Below, one piece after another: positions 23,781-35,928 of a stretch of 64,000 bases of DNA. The translations under genes and the position numbers were made by a program. This stretch comes from Lepeophtheirus salmonis (taxonomy: Eukaryota > Arthropoda > Copepoda > Siphonostomatoida > Caligidae). The notes beneath the pieces were generated by a model that saw only the letters and a program-made list of their open reading frames with translations, was not told where the DNA came from and ran no database searches. Each line of letters starts with the position of its first letter. The stretch's first letter is position 1. The stretch lies in NCBI RefSeq assembly GCF_016086655.4, contig NC_052134.2, positions 3,720,001-3,784,000 of the forward strand. Reading direction: 5' to 3'.

Positions 23781-24509
23781 ACGCCCCCGTATAAATAATA
23801 TTTTTGAGGGAGAGCATCTTTACTATCATCCCATTTTATATTAAAGTAACACAATATTTATACTTTATTCATCTCCATCATTCATGTACAAAGCACATAT
23901 GTACACTCAGGGTTACCTATTATAATTAAATGGTCTCTCATCGAGAATTTTACGGATTTTTACAGATAACAACAAAACAAGAAAGAAACACTGCTCAGCT
24001 TGCTAATATTTATTTTATTTATTTCATGCTTAATTATTCATAATTTATGACGTCATCACTCTAAAAACAGATCCATAAATATTTGGTCATTACTTTTAAA
24101 ATGAAGTTTTTAAGCTATTAACTTTCAATCTATTACAATGATTCTACTCAAGAATTAAAATATGAATGTGGTTCTTTAGGAAGACTTTCTTCCTAAGTAG
24201 TTGGGGAGCCTTTAACAAATTGTCAGAACTAACTCACTAAATATATTTAAAAGGTTGTTCCTTATAAATCATTGGATTTATATATAAATATTTTATAACT
24301 TAATTTGATTTTTAAAAGTGACACATTTCATATGTTTGAATTTAATGGATTTTTTTATAGGAATACACGTAGAGTGAGCCCAGGTGTTTGTTCAAGATTG
24401 AAAATGAAAAATAATATATTTATGTATGAGGTACATATATGTATAGTTTCTAATACCTTACATAAATATAGTTTTCCTTCAGCTTTGTAATTTTCATTTA
24501 ACCTAGAGT

Positions 24510-24800
24510 TGTAAATCGTAAGCATGTTTGGTATGTAAAAATAAAAGCAGAAAAGTGGGATCCCTGACAATTTGAAGAATGTGTGTGGAGAGACCCACTT
24601 TACTGTTATCACGTTTCATAAAACGATAGGCTAGCAGCCTTAAAAGAAGTAAATAAACAAAAGTCCCACCCAATATCTAGCCATTGTAAATAGTCAGGAA
24701 TTACTCCGTTTTCGATCTTCAATTCTACTATGAGGTTAACAAGGACATACTCTTATAAATCCTCAGCCTTATTCTCCGTTATTCATGAGCAAATACACTC
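24510..24800 (+). repeat. Dispersed foldback-family arm, copy 2
   Basis: Begins with GTAAATCGTAAGCATG, followed by GGTATGT and CCCTGACAATTTGAAGAATG. It continues to GGAATTACTCCG and TCCTCAGCCTTATTCTCCGT. The same order is seen at 27320-27620 and 39205-39530. No opposing arm is evident beside this copy, so it is a single arm. Confidence 0.65.
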
Positions 24801-24874
24801 AAACTTATAATTTAAGTATAAAAATAGAACGTCAAAAGCTGTATACACCTCGATGTTCACCACTCTCCGTTCTA

Positions 24875-25551
24875 TAGGGTGTACAAGCTATATATGTCAC
24901 CATTTTAGCATGCTATCTTGGGCAAACATGGGCACGGAAGGGGATGTTTTTTTTTGATAGCTTGTTCAAACCAGTTGGAAAAATCTAATGACGAATTCGT
25001 TGTCCCAAATATTTGGAAAAGAACGGAACCCTCATCTGAATCTGCACCAAGAGTGACAACATAACAATTGCTCAGACTCTGGGACTCAATGAGACGTTCA
25101 TCTCACTGAGTCACTGTTCGGGTTGATGTCTTATAAGGGACTCGGCTCTCTGCCACATATAAAAAAAAATCTAAAATGGCACCAAAATAATTTTGACGAT
25201 TTCATGGACTTTTGGTTTCTAAAATCGCTGGATCTGAATCCCATGGATTTTTTAATGTGTGTGGGACGTAACCGAACGAAAAATCAACCAAACCCCTTGC
25301 AACACCAAAGAACAACTTATTAGTTGGATCAAGAAGGAATTTGCCAAGGAAACTTGAGTCGAAGGCCTGCTTGTGCTTTCGGGCACGTATAAAGACTGTA
25401 ATTGAGGCTGGAGGTGATTTCATAAAATAAAATCAATCGAAATTCATCAAGCTTTCAGAATCTGGTTTTATTTTTTAGTCTAATAATTGGTCGGAGAGAA
25501 AATTGGCATAGGAAAAATCTTTTTCGCGGAATAGATGGCTTGTGCACCCTG
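24875..25551 (+). mobile_element. Internally deleted mariner with intact ends (677 bp)
   Basis: TA at 24873-24874 and 25552-25553 flank ends TAGGGTGTACAAGCTAT (left) and CAGGGTGCACAAGCCAT (right, minus strand). Only the 3' part of a transposase remains on the plus strand: FDDFMDFW, then SLDLNPMDF with the third catalytic Asp, and after frameshifts a C-terminus close to EAGGDFIK (about 25399-25425). The N-terminal and central regions are gone, so it is non-autonomous. A second copy of the same family with the same deletion style lies at 51408-53160. Confidence 0.85.
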
Positions 25552-25559
25552 TATTTACC

Positions 25560-26900
25560 TAAATACATTATACTAGGAATGTATGGCTGTAATAATCCTT
25601 TACAGAATATAAATTTAAACAGTAACTGTATAATACCCGTAAGAACGGTCACTCTGGAGGTAATTACTCGTCAGTGAGTACCCGTTTTTACCCGGGTATT
25701 TATAATATGCATATAACTATTGACAGATAATTTCGAGTATTCCTCTTTTTTGGTTATGTATTGAGTACTTATGTAAATATAATGACTGAGCCAACAAAGT
25801 AGTTTATAGTTTTTGTGACGTCATAATCTGTCTTGAAATGACAGAGTGTAAGAAATGCTTAAGATTACATTAAAAAGTATTGCTAATAAGAGAATCAAGA
25901 ACTACACAATTCAGAAAGGGATTGAGGATTAATAAAAGTACAAATGATATTGAAAAGAAAAACATTCAATGCCCTCTAATTTCCCATTACACCTCTTAAG
26001 TAAAGTTTAGGCTCATTATAAAATAAGTCTATCGAAATAAATGATTAAAAAATAATGTTATTAATATTTGTAAGCTGTGTGAGGAACAAAGGGATGCTCC
26101 ATTTATTTCAAAAGTGTCCTTATTCTTAAAATGGATGAATGAGACTCAGTTTGACAATATTTGAAATTTGTTGATGAGGGTAATATTTGTTGGTCGTCGG
26201 GTTTAAAGAGGTCTTATATAATTACGCTGAAATTCGTGTTGACAATTTATGGACATTTATCATTTGACAAGGAACGAAAAACTCTGAATGGTCTATTTTA
26301 TATGATATAAATATTTTGTTTCAGCATTAGAACACATATTTTTTAAAATATTTTTATGGAGTATCTCTTGATTTTTCATATTCAACCTTAAATATGAAAA
26401 ATATTTTTATACACTTTTTTTCATTATTTATTTATAGCTTTAGTTTTTCCATAAAATATCCTTTAGAATAAAAAAAAAAAAGAAGGTATTTGTTCCAAAT
26501 AAACTACAACTATAACTAAACTTTTGTTTCATTATGATTCTCTGACAAACAAAAATAGGTATGCCATTAAAAGACTTAATTACAAATGTTAAAAACCTAC
26601 TCTCCTATCTACTTAGTATTTCTACTTTTAATACGAATTGTACCAAAAATCTTCCTGGACTACAAGAAAAATTATAAGTCTCGTATCTTTGACACAGTAA
26701 CAAATGAATACTATTTTGTTTCCGCAAAATATAATTTGTTATCTACTCGGAGTAATAATAGCTGGTATTCATAGAACCTTTGATTACTATATCTAACTTT
26801 CCTTAGACCCACGATTTGTAAACACTAAACTCACTTAGTATATCATTTACGTAAATAATTAGCATTTAGATTTTCCACGATAAAAACATTCGGAGTCTGT
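25560..26900. other. AT-rich intergenic sequence
   Basis: A ~40-codon plus-strand frame ending at 26162 (KLCEEQRDAPF ... LFLKWMNETQFDN) looks mildly protein-like but has no splice context. The rest is AT-rich with no supported feature. Confidence 0.35.
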
Positions 26901-26902
26901 TT

Positions 26903-27255
26903 TCATTTATTGTTGATATTACTAATATGCGTAATTAGCGTCATCAGATTCAGTTGACTCATAAATAATGACGTCATATTTTTTTTAGAAAGGTAGGCAA
27001 ACTTTGTATTTCCATCTTTTCGTGGAATACATAAGTAGTTATGCAGAAAAACATGTTCTGCAGAATCCTGACAATTCGAGTAACGTTTGTGAGTTTGCTT
27101 GGCTATCACGACGTTTATTCGATCATCTGCAAGCAGCCGTGAGAGGAAGGAAATAGACTCAAATTCCACTCCATATATAAGCATAGCCATATAACTTAGA
27201 TCTAATCTGATGTCGTTCCTCAATTTTATTCCGTGTCTATTAAGGACTGACAAAT
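26903..27255 (-). other. Possible terminal coding exon, unrecognised
   Basis: A minus-strand frame enters at an acceptor-like TATTTGTCAG (about 27249-27258) and runs about 115 codons to a TGA at 26903. It contains LNRHGIKLRNDIRLDL, AMLIYGVEFESISFL, LADDRINVVIAKQTH and LHNYLCIPRKDGN. Residue composition is varied and lacks the Phe/Lys/Asn runs of chance frames here. There is no ATG at its start, so it would be an internal or last exon. I recognise no family. It may be a decayed gene fragment. Confidence 0.35.
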
Positions 27256-27319
27256 ATAAATCCCGCACAAACCCCCTTTGTCTTAGGTGAAAATGATATT
27301 ATAATCAAAGGTGTTAATC

Positions 27320-28050
27320 CGCTGTAGAATGGGCATGTTAAAAAACAACAACCGAAAATCAACATGGTAACCCTGCCAATTTGAAGAATGTTTTGGAGGA
27401 GAGAAAGAGTAATGATCATGACGTTTCTTTGGATCAGCTTCAATCAGCTATGACAAGAGAGGAAGGAAAAAGGATATTAACAATGACATTTGCTGGGATT
27501 ACTCCGATGCCGATCCCCAATTCTACACTCACTGAGTCCAAAAAGGACTTACAATTATATCCCTGTAACAAATCCTCAGGATTACGCTCCGTCTTTTATG
27601 AGCACACACGATTGTTCAATTAGGCTTTGAATATAATTGAATCTATTTAGGAAAGGATGTTCACTTTCAGGAATTAAATAATAATGACAACTCATAAGGC
27701 AAATAAAATTAATTCTTTATACTACCAATTACAAATTAACGGGCCAGCTAAAAAACACATCGGATTTATATGTATGATTATAATAAAAGAGGGTCCGGTT
27801 TTTGTAGTTTGTACCTCTCTCTCCATTTTTGTTTTGTTTTTCAGAAGCTGTTATCATTATTCTTTTGTTTATGAAGAGAGAACATTAATGATAAAATAAC
27901 TCCTAGTGTGTACCTCTGAGGATTTGTTCTGGAGTTGTAAATATATGTAGTCCTTGTTGAACTTGGAGTAAAATTAAGGCTGCCTATATCATTGCAAGAT
28001 AGAGAATGAAGATGGTATTTATTTCCTTCATCTCATAGATGCTTACATCT
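27320..28050. mobile_element. Foldback (palindromic) element, copy 3, both arms
   Basis: A plus-oriented arm (27320-27660: GGCATGTTAAAAAAC, CATGGTAACCCTG, AATTTGAAGAATGTTTTGG, then GGATTACTCCG and CAAATCCTCAGGATTAC) is followed by an opposing arm (27900-28045). In that arm TGAGGATTTGTTCTGGAGTT and TCCTTGTTGAACTTGGAGTA are the same words inverted. About 250 AT-rich bases separate the arms. The right outer end is missing or decayed. No protein is encoded, so this is a non-autonomous element of unknown class. Confidence 0.6.
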
Positions 28051-29330
28051 TTATTTGGAACAAATAAAGATGTAAGCCAATGCCATGCCAATTGTTACTC
28101 TATGTCTTTTATGAGAAAATCCAATAGTTATTACTTTATACTTATATTTTCCCTTCTCAATAATTAAATAATGATGTTGCGGCTTTGTAAAATAAAATAA
28201 AATAAAAATCCTGTTCAGATTGTCAACTACAATGGTCATAAGTGATGCATTCATTAATTCCTTTAAGTGTGATTGGCTCTGTGCTTTAACCATTCCCTCC
28301 TTTTTTTCTGATTGCCTCATATAAAATATCGGAGTAAATATATAATTTTCTAAGATTTTTAACGGTACCGATGTGTTCCAGATATTGAGTACCTTGCCTG
28401 ATTTATTGTTCTCCCAATTTCAAAGGTTTGGACTAAAATTGGAAATTTTATTAATATAAATTTTGATTAAGTAATATTTTCACAGATTGATTGAAAAAAG
28501 TTTATATACTAAAAGTAAAGGAATTGTACAAAGCCAAATATTAAAGTATTTATATTTTTCTTCTTAGTTGTCTAAGACACATATTTCTACCTTACAATCT
28601 TCATTTTTTGCGCATTTTGTTCTTAAAATACTAGTTTAATTAATTTATTCAATACCATAACAATTCTTTTAGTTTAATGCAGATGTTTAATTTTATTTGA
28701 AATAGTACTAATCGGTCAGTGAATATAAGAATTAGGAATACTTTATTACTCCATTATAGATAACTCAGTTGTTTATCTTTTATGAAGTAAAATAGGTGAT
28801 TATAATGATATTACTTCAATCATGTATTTTTAAAACAGTTTAATGTACAATACACAACTCAGGTCTAAAAATATAACCTAAATAGTCCTTGATATGTACT
28901 TTTGATGGATTTATAGAAAGGAAGGCTCATTTATCATATCGAAATGAGACTCAATATAAAAATGATAATCTTTATTACACCTATGAAATAATAATAAAAT
29001 AGTTTTTCGGCCTCCTGTATCTTCTATTCTGTAGTAATTAGAACGACCTTGTTTCAACACAAAGAAACAAAATCATAATCAGTAGGTAAATAATAATTTT
29101 ACTCGATTATAAACCCTGGTAAAAAATAAATAAATTATGTTTGTGGTCTCAAAGGACTTTTAATACATTATGAAACATTTACTATATATTAATTTTACCA
29201 AAGTGGTGTTTTATTTTTAAATAATTTTTTTACAAATTTTAATTCGATTCATGTCTATTTCAACACTGATTTTTTATACATTTCTATAACCGTGGGCGTT
29301 TAAAATATTAGAGTGAATAAAATAATAGCA
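28051..29330. other. AT-rich intergenic sequence
   Basis: Contains a short AAAAT microsatellite near 28190-28207. A minus-strand frame starting at 28320 (MRQSEKKEGMVKAQSQ) is mildly coding-like for about 37 codons but lacks a donor site. Nothing else is supported. Confidence 0.35.
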
Positions 29331-29338
29331 TATAATCA

Positions 29339-29393
29339 CATAATACACAAAGAATTTACATTCTGTCAAAAAGGTATGGGAAATTTTTTAATG
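29339..29393 (+). repeat. 55-bp fragment of the local non-LTR retrotransposon
   Basis: This stretch (ATAATACACAAAGAATTTAC ... GGGAAATTTTTTAAT) is repeated with one mismatch at 32163-32216, inside the linker between endonuclease and reverse transcriptase of the LINE relic. It is a direct repeat about 2.8 kb from the other copy. Confidence 0.8.
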
Positions 29394-29529
29394 TAAATGG
29401 GCCTTCGCTGAGGGGATTATAAATCATTTTTATTTTTTCTCGGGCGGCAGCAACGACTTTAATTAGGATGTCAGTTTGTTGGATAAGTCAGTCTACCTCA
29501 CAAGGATTCTACGATTTTTACAATCGTGG

Positions 29530-30130
29530 AGTACCAATAAGGGTGTTTTTTAAATATATCCAAAATAAAAAAGTTATAGTCAATTGAAAAAAACGTTGAC
29601 AATTGTTCTTTCATTTTTTCAAGTACAAAAAAAAAAGAATTTCAAATGGAATATTGGATTCGTAGATTTAATAAAGTATATAGAAATTTGTCTGGAGATT
29701 CGTTTACATAATAGCATGGCACATAAACATTTTGTCTAATTGAAATATCTGTCATTTTCTGAATAATTTTTCAATTTTTGTCATTTTTTTTTCATTTATT
29801 CATCAAACGTCAATTTTCAATTTTTGCAAAAATGAGCCCACTATCCAGGGTTATTTTTTCAACGACATTATTCGCCATGCCTTATTTTTTTTGGAAGTAC
29901 ATTTTTTTTGTAAGGTTTGTATTCTTCTTTACAATTCCAATAAATGGTATTTTCTACTTATTTTTACAAAATTTGTGTGTTTTTTTTTAATTTCCTTCTC
30001 AAATTTCAGTTTACCAATTTTTGATAAAAATAAAAGATAGACTCTTCATTTAGACAACTTTTTTGATGTGTACATGTTGGTATAATATTTGAAGTTTTGT
30101 ATCAATTTCTCTGGAAATTCGTTTGTTATC
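29530..30130 (+). repeat. Dispersed repeat, copy B (pairs with 10370-11050)
   Basis: Shares in order TCATTTTCTGAATaATTTTT, CATCAAACGT, ACATTATTCgCCATGCCTTA and CCAATAAATG with copy A in the same orientation. The 70-codon frame inside (29778-29990) is Phe-rich chance sequence and is not conserved in copy A. Confidence 0.55.
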
Positions 30131-30437
30131 GAAAAAAAAAAGTATTTATTATATTCAAATAGTCAATATTATTTCTGGATTTAAAAGAACAGGCCTGTGA
30201 AATTGATAAATCATAGTTTTTATGAAATTTTTATGGAATTACATTAGACTATTTGAATCTAATAATTTTTTTTTTTTTTTATAATTGAAAAATTGACAAA
30301 TGGCTTATTGGACATCATTGTAATATTTTATCAGTTCTTCTACACCATTTTTAGTGGGTAGGCTTGAATCTTCTCTCACAGTCCACAAAATGTAATATTA
30401 TTATCTACAATAACTATTTTATACTATGAATTTACAG

Positions 30438-30525
30438 GTATGAAATATATCATGGTAGAACAGTATTCATTTGGTTCGCTGATGCTCATAATTTCATTTT
30501 ACCAATTACGAATACCCGAAGAAAG
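30438..30525 (+). other. Possible short internal exon, unrecognised
   Basis: An 88-base segment between an acceptor (GAATTTACAG) and a donor (AAGGTATAT). In one frame it reads YEIYHGRTVFIWFAD through PITNTRRK without stops, with a protein-like composition. A second frame is also open. No neighbouring exon with a matching phase could be assigned, though 30559-30607 (AYTPHGSNYVRLGWE in one frame, before GTAAGG) is another candidate. The call is tentative. Confidence 0.25.
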
Positions 30526-31212
30526 GTATATATTTCTTAATATATACATTTGTATATATTAAGATGCTTATACACCCCATGGTAGCAATTATGTTAGACT
30601 TGGGTGGGAAGTAAGGGTTTGTGAATTATCTAATTTAAAATCACCTTTATAAATTATATTCCATGAATAACTTTTTTCTTCCAAATATCTTACTTTTTGT
30701 ATTTTTAACTTGGATTTTTTTTTTCATACAAATATATTTTGTCCTCATAATATAACTAATTAATTGTAAATTCTTTTGAAATGCTTATCTACGTATTTAT
30801 AATTTATTTATTCTTATATTTGTTTCCATATAAATGCTTCGTTAAACTCTTGACACTTCTAAAAAAAAAAATTGTAGATATACTTTGTGTTATATATATA
30901 TGTACGTTTCCGTTATATATAGATTTGTATAAAAGAAAAACCAATTAGCGTCTGCTGGAGTTTTACAAAAGCATAAAAACAATCTTGAATAGAAATCAAG
31001 AAAAATAAAACTTTTTTTTACATCATATGTATATACGTATTTCATAGAAATATTTGACTCAATTAAAGACTTTGTATTAAAATTTAAAAAATAAGTTTAA
31101 ACTATGCTTTACTTAGGACTATTAGAACATGAATATGATACATAAGTTGTAATAATATATTTTAAATATGACACACACAAATATTTGATTAAATGAGTAA
31201 GAAAAGGTGAAA

Positions 31213-34200
31213 CGTTAACAGAGATTGTGATGTAGGAGGGGAAGTTCAGAGGAGTTCAGAAACGAAAGATGAACGGAAGGAAGAACATAAAATTGAAAAG
31301 GATTTATTAACAGTGGAAGAAATGGATCCGTCAGGGGTCAATACTAGTAAAGTAAATGGTAAAATGCTTTACGTAACATTGAAATGGTTAATCATTTCAT
31401 TAAACACGAGAGAAGGAAAAAACCGTATCTCACGTCACACCTTAATGAAAAGTTTAGTTCTTAATAAACCTGAAATAACATGCCTTTAAAGATGTTATAG
31501 CTCCTACATCAGCATATTGTACTTTGAAATGCCATTTTTATATTCCTCATAATTGTCTTTACTTTTGCTCAGGCCCTGGAATTGAATGTTAGTGATTGGC
31601 ATACCATTTTTATTCAAAAAAAAACAGGTGGTTTTTATGTAATTAACGCATATGGATCTAATGTGAAATGTTTGTAATCATTTATCATTGGAGATTTACA
31701 TGTTGACTTATATAATACGAATCATCGGTATCCGAATCAAAAACTGTATCTAAACTCATAATAGAACTGAATTAGAATTTGAGTACAGAGTACATTATGT
31801 CCTGGAAAATCGGTAAAAAGACTTCCTGAATCAATCTGACCCTTGCCTCTTCATGTATCTTATCCAAAACTAATATCGATTTTGACTGCCCTCCTCCTTA
31901 TTCAGCTCACAAGCGTAGTGAAATTATTTTCCAAGTTCATTTAATGTAAAAAAACTTGCTCATCTTCTGTTTCATACAGATAAATCCCCTACTTTAGAGT
32001 TTGTTCGTAAAGAAATATAGATAAAAATGTCGTCTCAAAAAGATATTGAGGAAATGCTGTGACAAGGTTCCTTATTTCTACGTACTATTACTTCAGATAT
32101 TATAAACTTATTTCGATTCTCAGAAATTGCTGAATGGAAAATAAAGCAAAAATCGACATTGTACATAATACACAAAGAATTTACATTTTGTCAAAAAGGT
32201 ATGGGAAATTTTTTAATTACATGATTCCACTTGTAAAACATTAAAAAATCCACTCTTCATAAACAACGTTTTTCTACATCTGTCATCAAGAAAATTATCA
32301 ATGTAGGCAATATTATTACAGACTCTTGGGAATATTGAATCTTTTTCAGTTGCTCTTCCATAAGACTGTTGTTGTTGAGAGAGTTAATTTTCCTCAGCCA
32401 AAATTAGGTAAGCACTCGATTTTTACTAAAGAAGGTATAACTTCTTTTATCAAAAATAACTTTAAAGATAGGAAAGCTTTCGGTGCCTGATTGTGTTAAT
32501 GGAATTTTTTTTACTTGGTGCATTGATGGTGTTGTTCTTTATCTGGTTGAGATAGAAAAGTCCATGGAAGAATATAGGCATCTTCCAAAGTCATTGACGA
32601 AAGGCAGAATAGCCTTATTCAACTACGAATGTCAATAACTGGATACCAATATGCTGTAGAATCCTTTTTGGTATTCTTGCACCCAAAATAGAGTCGATTT
32701 TAAGTTATAAGCTTGATCTGGAACAGAAAGGATTCCTGAAGAGGAGGATGATTTCCGACATATGAAGAAATATTCAAGCTGGAATTGAGAGTATACAAAG
32801 TAAGGGCAGCTTTGGTGCAATAATTGCAATTGAATTCTACAAGGGCTTTAATACCATTTTACATGGACATATTTTGAGAGCAATAAACTAACTCCCTCCT
32901 AGAAGATTTTTCACTCCAATTAGAGTTTTTATATTCAATGATACATCGACTATTGCATTAGGGATTATATAAGTGATCCAATTGTTTAACAAGAAGAGTT
33001 TTTGCCAGGGTTGTCCTTCAGCTCCGCTACTTTTCATTGATGGACATAAAGATCTTGGGGATTCCATAAAAAAGTTTTGGGGATTTGGAGTTAATTTTGG
33101 AACGTCAAAACATATTATTGATATTTATGCTGACGATATCACTTTGATATTGAAGGTAGAGTCTGAAAACCAATTAAGAAGGAGGATTGAAGTTTTAATT
33201 AACTACTTCAAAAAATATCAAAAGAGGTCTGGCTTGAAGATTACCAGCAAAAAGACAGTTATTCTTCCATTGGGTAAATGGGATCTTTTTGAAGGACTTA
33301 GAATAGCTGATTGCTCTATCATAAAGAGTGTTGATATTTTAGGAATTTAGTCGGAAAGTAAAGGGACTCGTATACAAGCTAGACTGATTTAATTTTTTTA
33401 ATAAATTATTCGATTAACAATTGGAAGAAATTTAATCTCCAAAAAAGATTTGAGCCCTTTATTTACCAAATTGTTCCCGTATTATCTATGAATATAATCA
33501 CAGTTCATAATCTTGATCATAATTCTTTTTTCAATAGTGTAAAGTATTTCTTTCCACTGAAATCATACATATCACTGCAATTCTGTGGCATTTAAGAATG
33601 AATTTTTCCTCCAACTCTGAAAAAAAGGCAGCTTAAATCTGCGATGGATACTTAAACTGTTTGAATTTACCTAAAACCTGGAAGAAGAAGATCACGAGTC
33701 CCATCTAAAATCAGGCATGGAAAGTGATTTACTGCCAAATTTCAAATATCCTTGGTTTGTCTATTTTTTAATACTCTATGTAAGGACTGTGGCAAAATGT
33801 TCAACATAGTTTGTGCATGCGTTTGTGAGTTGCCCAGCACTCCAGAATTTGAGAGATTTTATCAAACTAAAATTACAGAAAAAATACCTTTAATTTTATT
33901 TGGTATCTCCTTAAAAATTTGAAGTACTCCTACAAAAAAAAAAGCTATGGTGTTTGCCTTATCAAGTTATAAAGACATGATTGTGGAGAATTTGATAGAA
34001 GTGGAGCCAATCAGAGTAGTAGAAATCAGAGCTATTCTGATTGCAGCCGCAGCCCAATATTCTGCCTTCTCCGTTAGGATTCTAAGGACACATCAGTCTT
34101 CATGGGACAATGCTGGAGATATATTAAACTCCCACCACTCATTGTCAGATAAAGACTTAAAATTCTTGCACAATTCTAAGAAATGTAAAAGCTATTCCGG

Positions 34201-34310
34201 ATCTACAGAATAATTATTTTTTTATCCTTTTATTTTATGGCTTTGTATTGTTTATTTATTTATTATGGCATTTTATAAAAGGAACTTTGGTTGAAAATGG
34301 ATAAATAACT
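31213..34310 (+). mobile_element. Non-LTR retrotransposon (LINE) relic
   Basis: Plus-strand remains of an endonuclease-reverse transcriptase open frame. Upstream, an open stretch (31213-31488) holds KDERKEEHKIEKDLLTVEEM and ends NKPEITCL. Frameshifted pieces then resemble an APE-type endonuclease (GGFYVINAYG at ~31630, FIIGDLHVDLYN at ~31684). A linker (HKEFTFCQKGMGNFL) is followed by weak reverse transcriptase blocks and then the best-preserved part at 32973. The 3' third (33380-34215) contains a post-RT region with many stops. No terminal poly(A) or target duplication is evident. It cannot be active. Confidence 0.8.
32973..33350 (+). pseudogene. Reverse transcriptase domain fragment
   Basis: A 125-codon open stretch with the hallmark RT blocks CQGCPSAPLLF (residues 11-21) and the catalytic IYADDITLIL (51-60), then a thumb-like GLKITSKKTVIL. 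This is the palm of a LINE-type polymerase that copies RNA at the insertion site. The upstream and downstream parts are in other frames or broken by stops, so only a fragment of the ~900-residue protein remains. Confidence 0.88.
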
Positions 34311-34319
34311 TACATCTTA

Positions 34320-35410
34320 CAGGGTGGACAAGGTAAATTCGGAATAAATTTAACGGCTAATTATGAGACTTGTATAGGTTACGTGATAAAAAATTTAATA
34401 CCTGCAACAAGCTAAATGTGTTAGCTATCGAATCTAATAATAAGGTTTTTTGAGTATCTCATTGTTCAAGCATGGAAAAAGTCATGGGAATTTCCATAAT
34501 CGAAGTTCACCGCGCGGGACACTCTGCTCAGAAGAAAGTATCCTTCTTCAAATATCCAAAATAAATAGTTTACGACGTGATTAAGGCCTTTGATGAGGTT
34601 GAAAAGACTGAAAGAGCAGCTCATTCAACAAGATTGGATAAAATCTGTACTAAAAGGTTCATAGCTGGCTTGAAACGATCAATAGGCACTCATCCAGACC
34701 CGCCAATTGCTAAGCTGGCCAAGGACCATAACGTGAGCAAAGGGACTATCTAAAATGCCATCAGGATTTACCTGGGTTACTTGTCGAGGGGCAGAGCCTC
34801 AAAGCATCTACTAAAAGAGCAGAATTAGGCAGACAGAATCAGCAAAGGTAAAATTCTTATTAACCAAATGAAGTTCAAAGGTGATTACGTGACTTTTTTT
34901 TTCGGACGAGAAAATCTTCACCATTGACGCCAACCATAACTGTAGAAATGATAGATGGATTTGTTTGGACCCTGATGAGGTAATGAGCATGGAAGGACAA
35001 TTTATGCCCCCCACTTCTTCCAAAAGGGCCAGAAGGTGACCAAGGAGGTCTACACGGACATTCTCAAGGACGTGGTCATCCCATGGATGAATGAAGTCAC
35101 TGATGGGAAACCATTTACATTCCACCAAGACTGAACACCTGCTCATTAGGTCAAGATTGCTCAAGAGTTATTAGGACAGATTGTGCTGGATTTTTGGTCT
35201 CCATTCTATTGGCTAGCCAACAGCCCGGACCTCGATCCATGTGTTTTTTACTTGTGGGGCAGGGTCGGTGGATTGCTTGCAAGAATAATCATGCCTCAAT
35301 TGCTTCCTTAAATCCCTCCCTTGTCAATACAATGAAAAACGAAAAACAAATTCAGGCGCCGTGTAAAGATGATGATCGAGAACAAAGGCTTGCATTATAA
35401 ATAATCATTT
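34320..35410 (+). pseudogene. Mariner-like transposase relic with left TIR
   Basis: A left end CAGGGTGGACAAGGTAAATT at about 34322 precedes a transposase from ATG 34472 (MEKVMGISIIEVHRAGHSAQ) to about 35401. In order: an HTH region, IAKLAKDHNVSKGTI with a stop, the first catalytic Asp in FSDEKIFTIDA (34896-34928, frame-shifted), the second in FHQD followed by a stop and TPAH (about 35122), and SPDLDPCVFYLWG, where the third catalytic Asp is replaced by Val. Several stops and frameshifts are present. I could not find the right TIR. Confidence 0.82.
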
Positions 35411-35780
35411 TACGTTTAAATGTAGCTTTTAAATGAATGAAAAAAAATCTTTCTATCACTTATACAGGTGTCATAATTATCTAGCAATCTATTTAATTAT
35501 ACAGATGTCATATTTACGGAAACAACCTTAAGTCAGACTGCTTATTCACAATATATTAACATAGTGCTCTAGATATTTAATTGTATTATAATTAGATATA
35601 TTTGTAGCTATTTTGATGGCTGTGCTTCGAAATTTATGTAAAATTGACAAGAATGGACAAATTATAAGGGACGGATGGCCTGACTCAACTTTCACTAAAG
35701 GGACCATGGCTTAATATTGCCGCCCCTTAATATTTTACTTTATTCAAATTTTTTTTATGAGAATAGTATTTTTTTAACCT
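35410..35780. other. Spacer between mariner relic and the three-exon gene
   Basis: AT-rich. 35635-35730 is a higher-complexity patch without a conserved frame. It probably holds the 3' intergenic sequence of the minus-strand gene to the right. Confidence 0.35.
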
Positions 35781-35783
35781 AAA

Positions 35784-35789
35784 TTTATT
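35784..35789 (-). terminator. Poly(A) signal of the three-exon gene
   Basis: AATAAA on the minus strand about 140 bases after the TAA stop at 35929. The distance is normal for a short 3' untranslated region, and it supports 35929 as the true gene end. Confidence 0.5.
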
Positions 35790-35928
35790 CACGTAAAACA
35801 CACATTAAAATGCAATACTTAAATCATCCAACAATGCATCAACTAATAAAAATGTTCATAGGATCACTTAAAAAAACTATAAAGAAAAAAACAAAAGTTC
35901 ACTACACGAATTTTAACTCAGTACTTCT

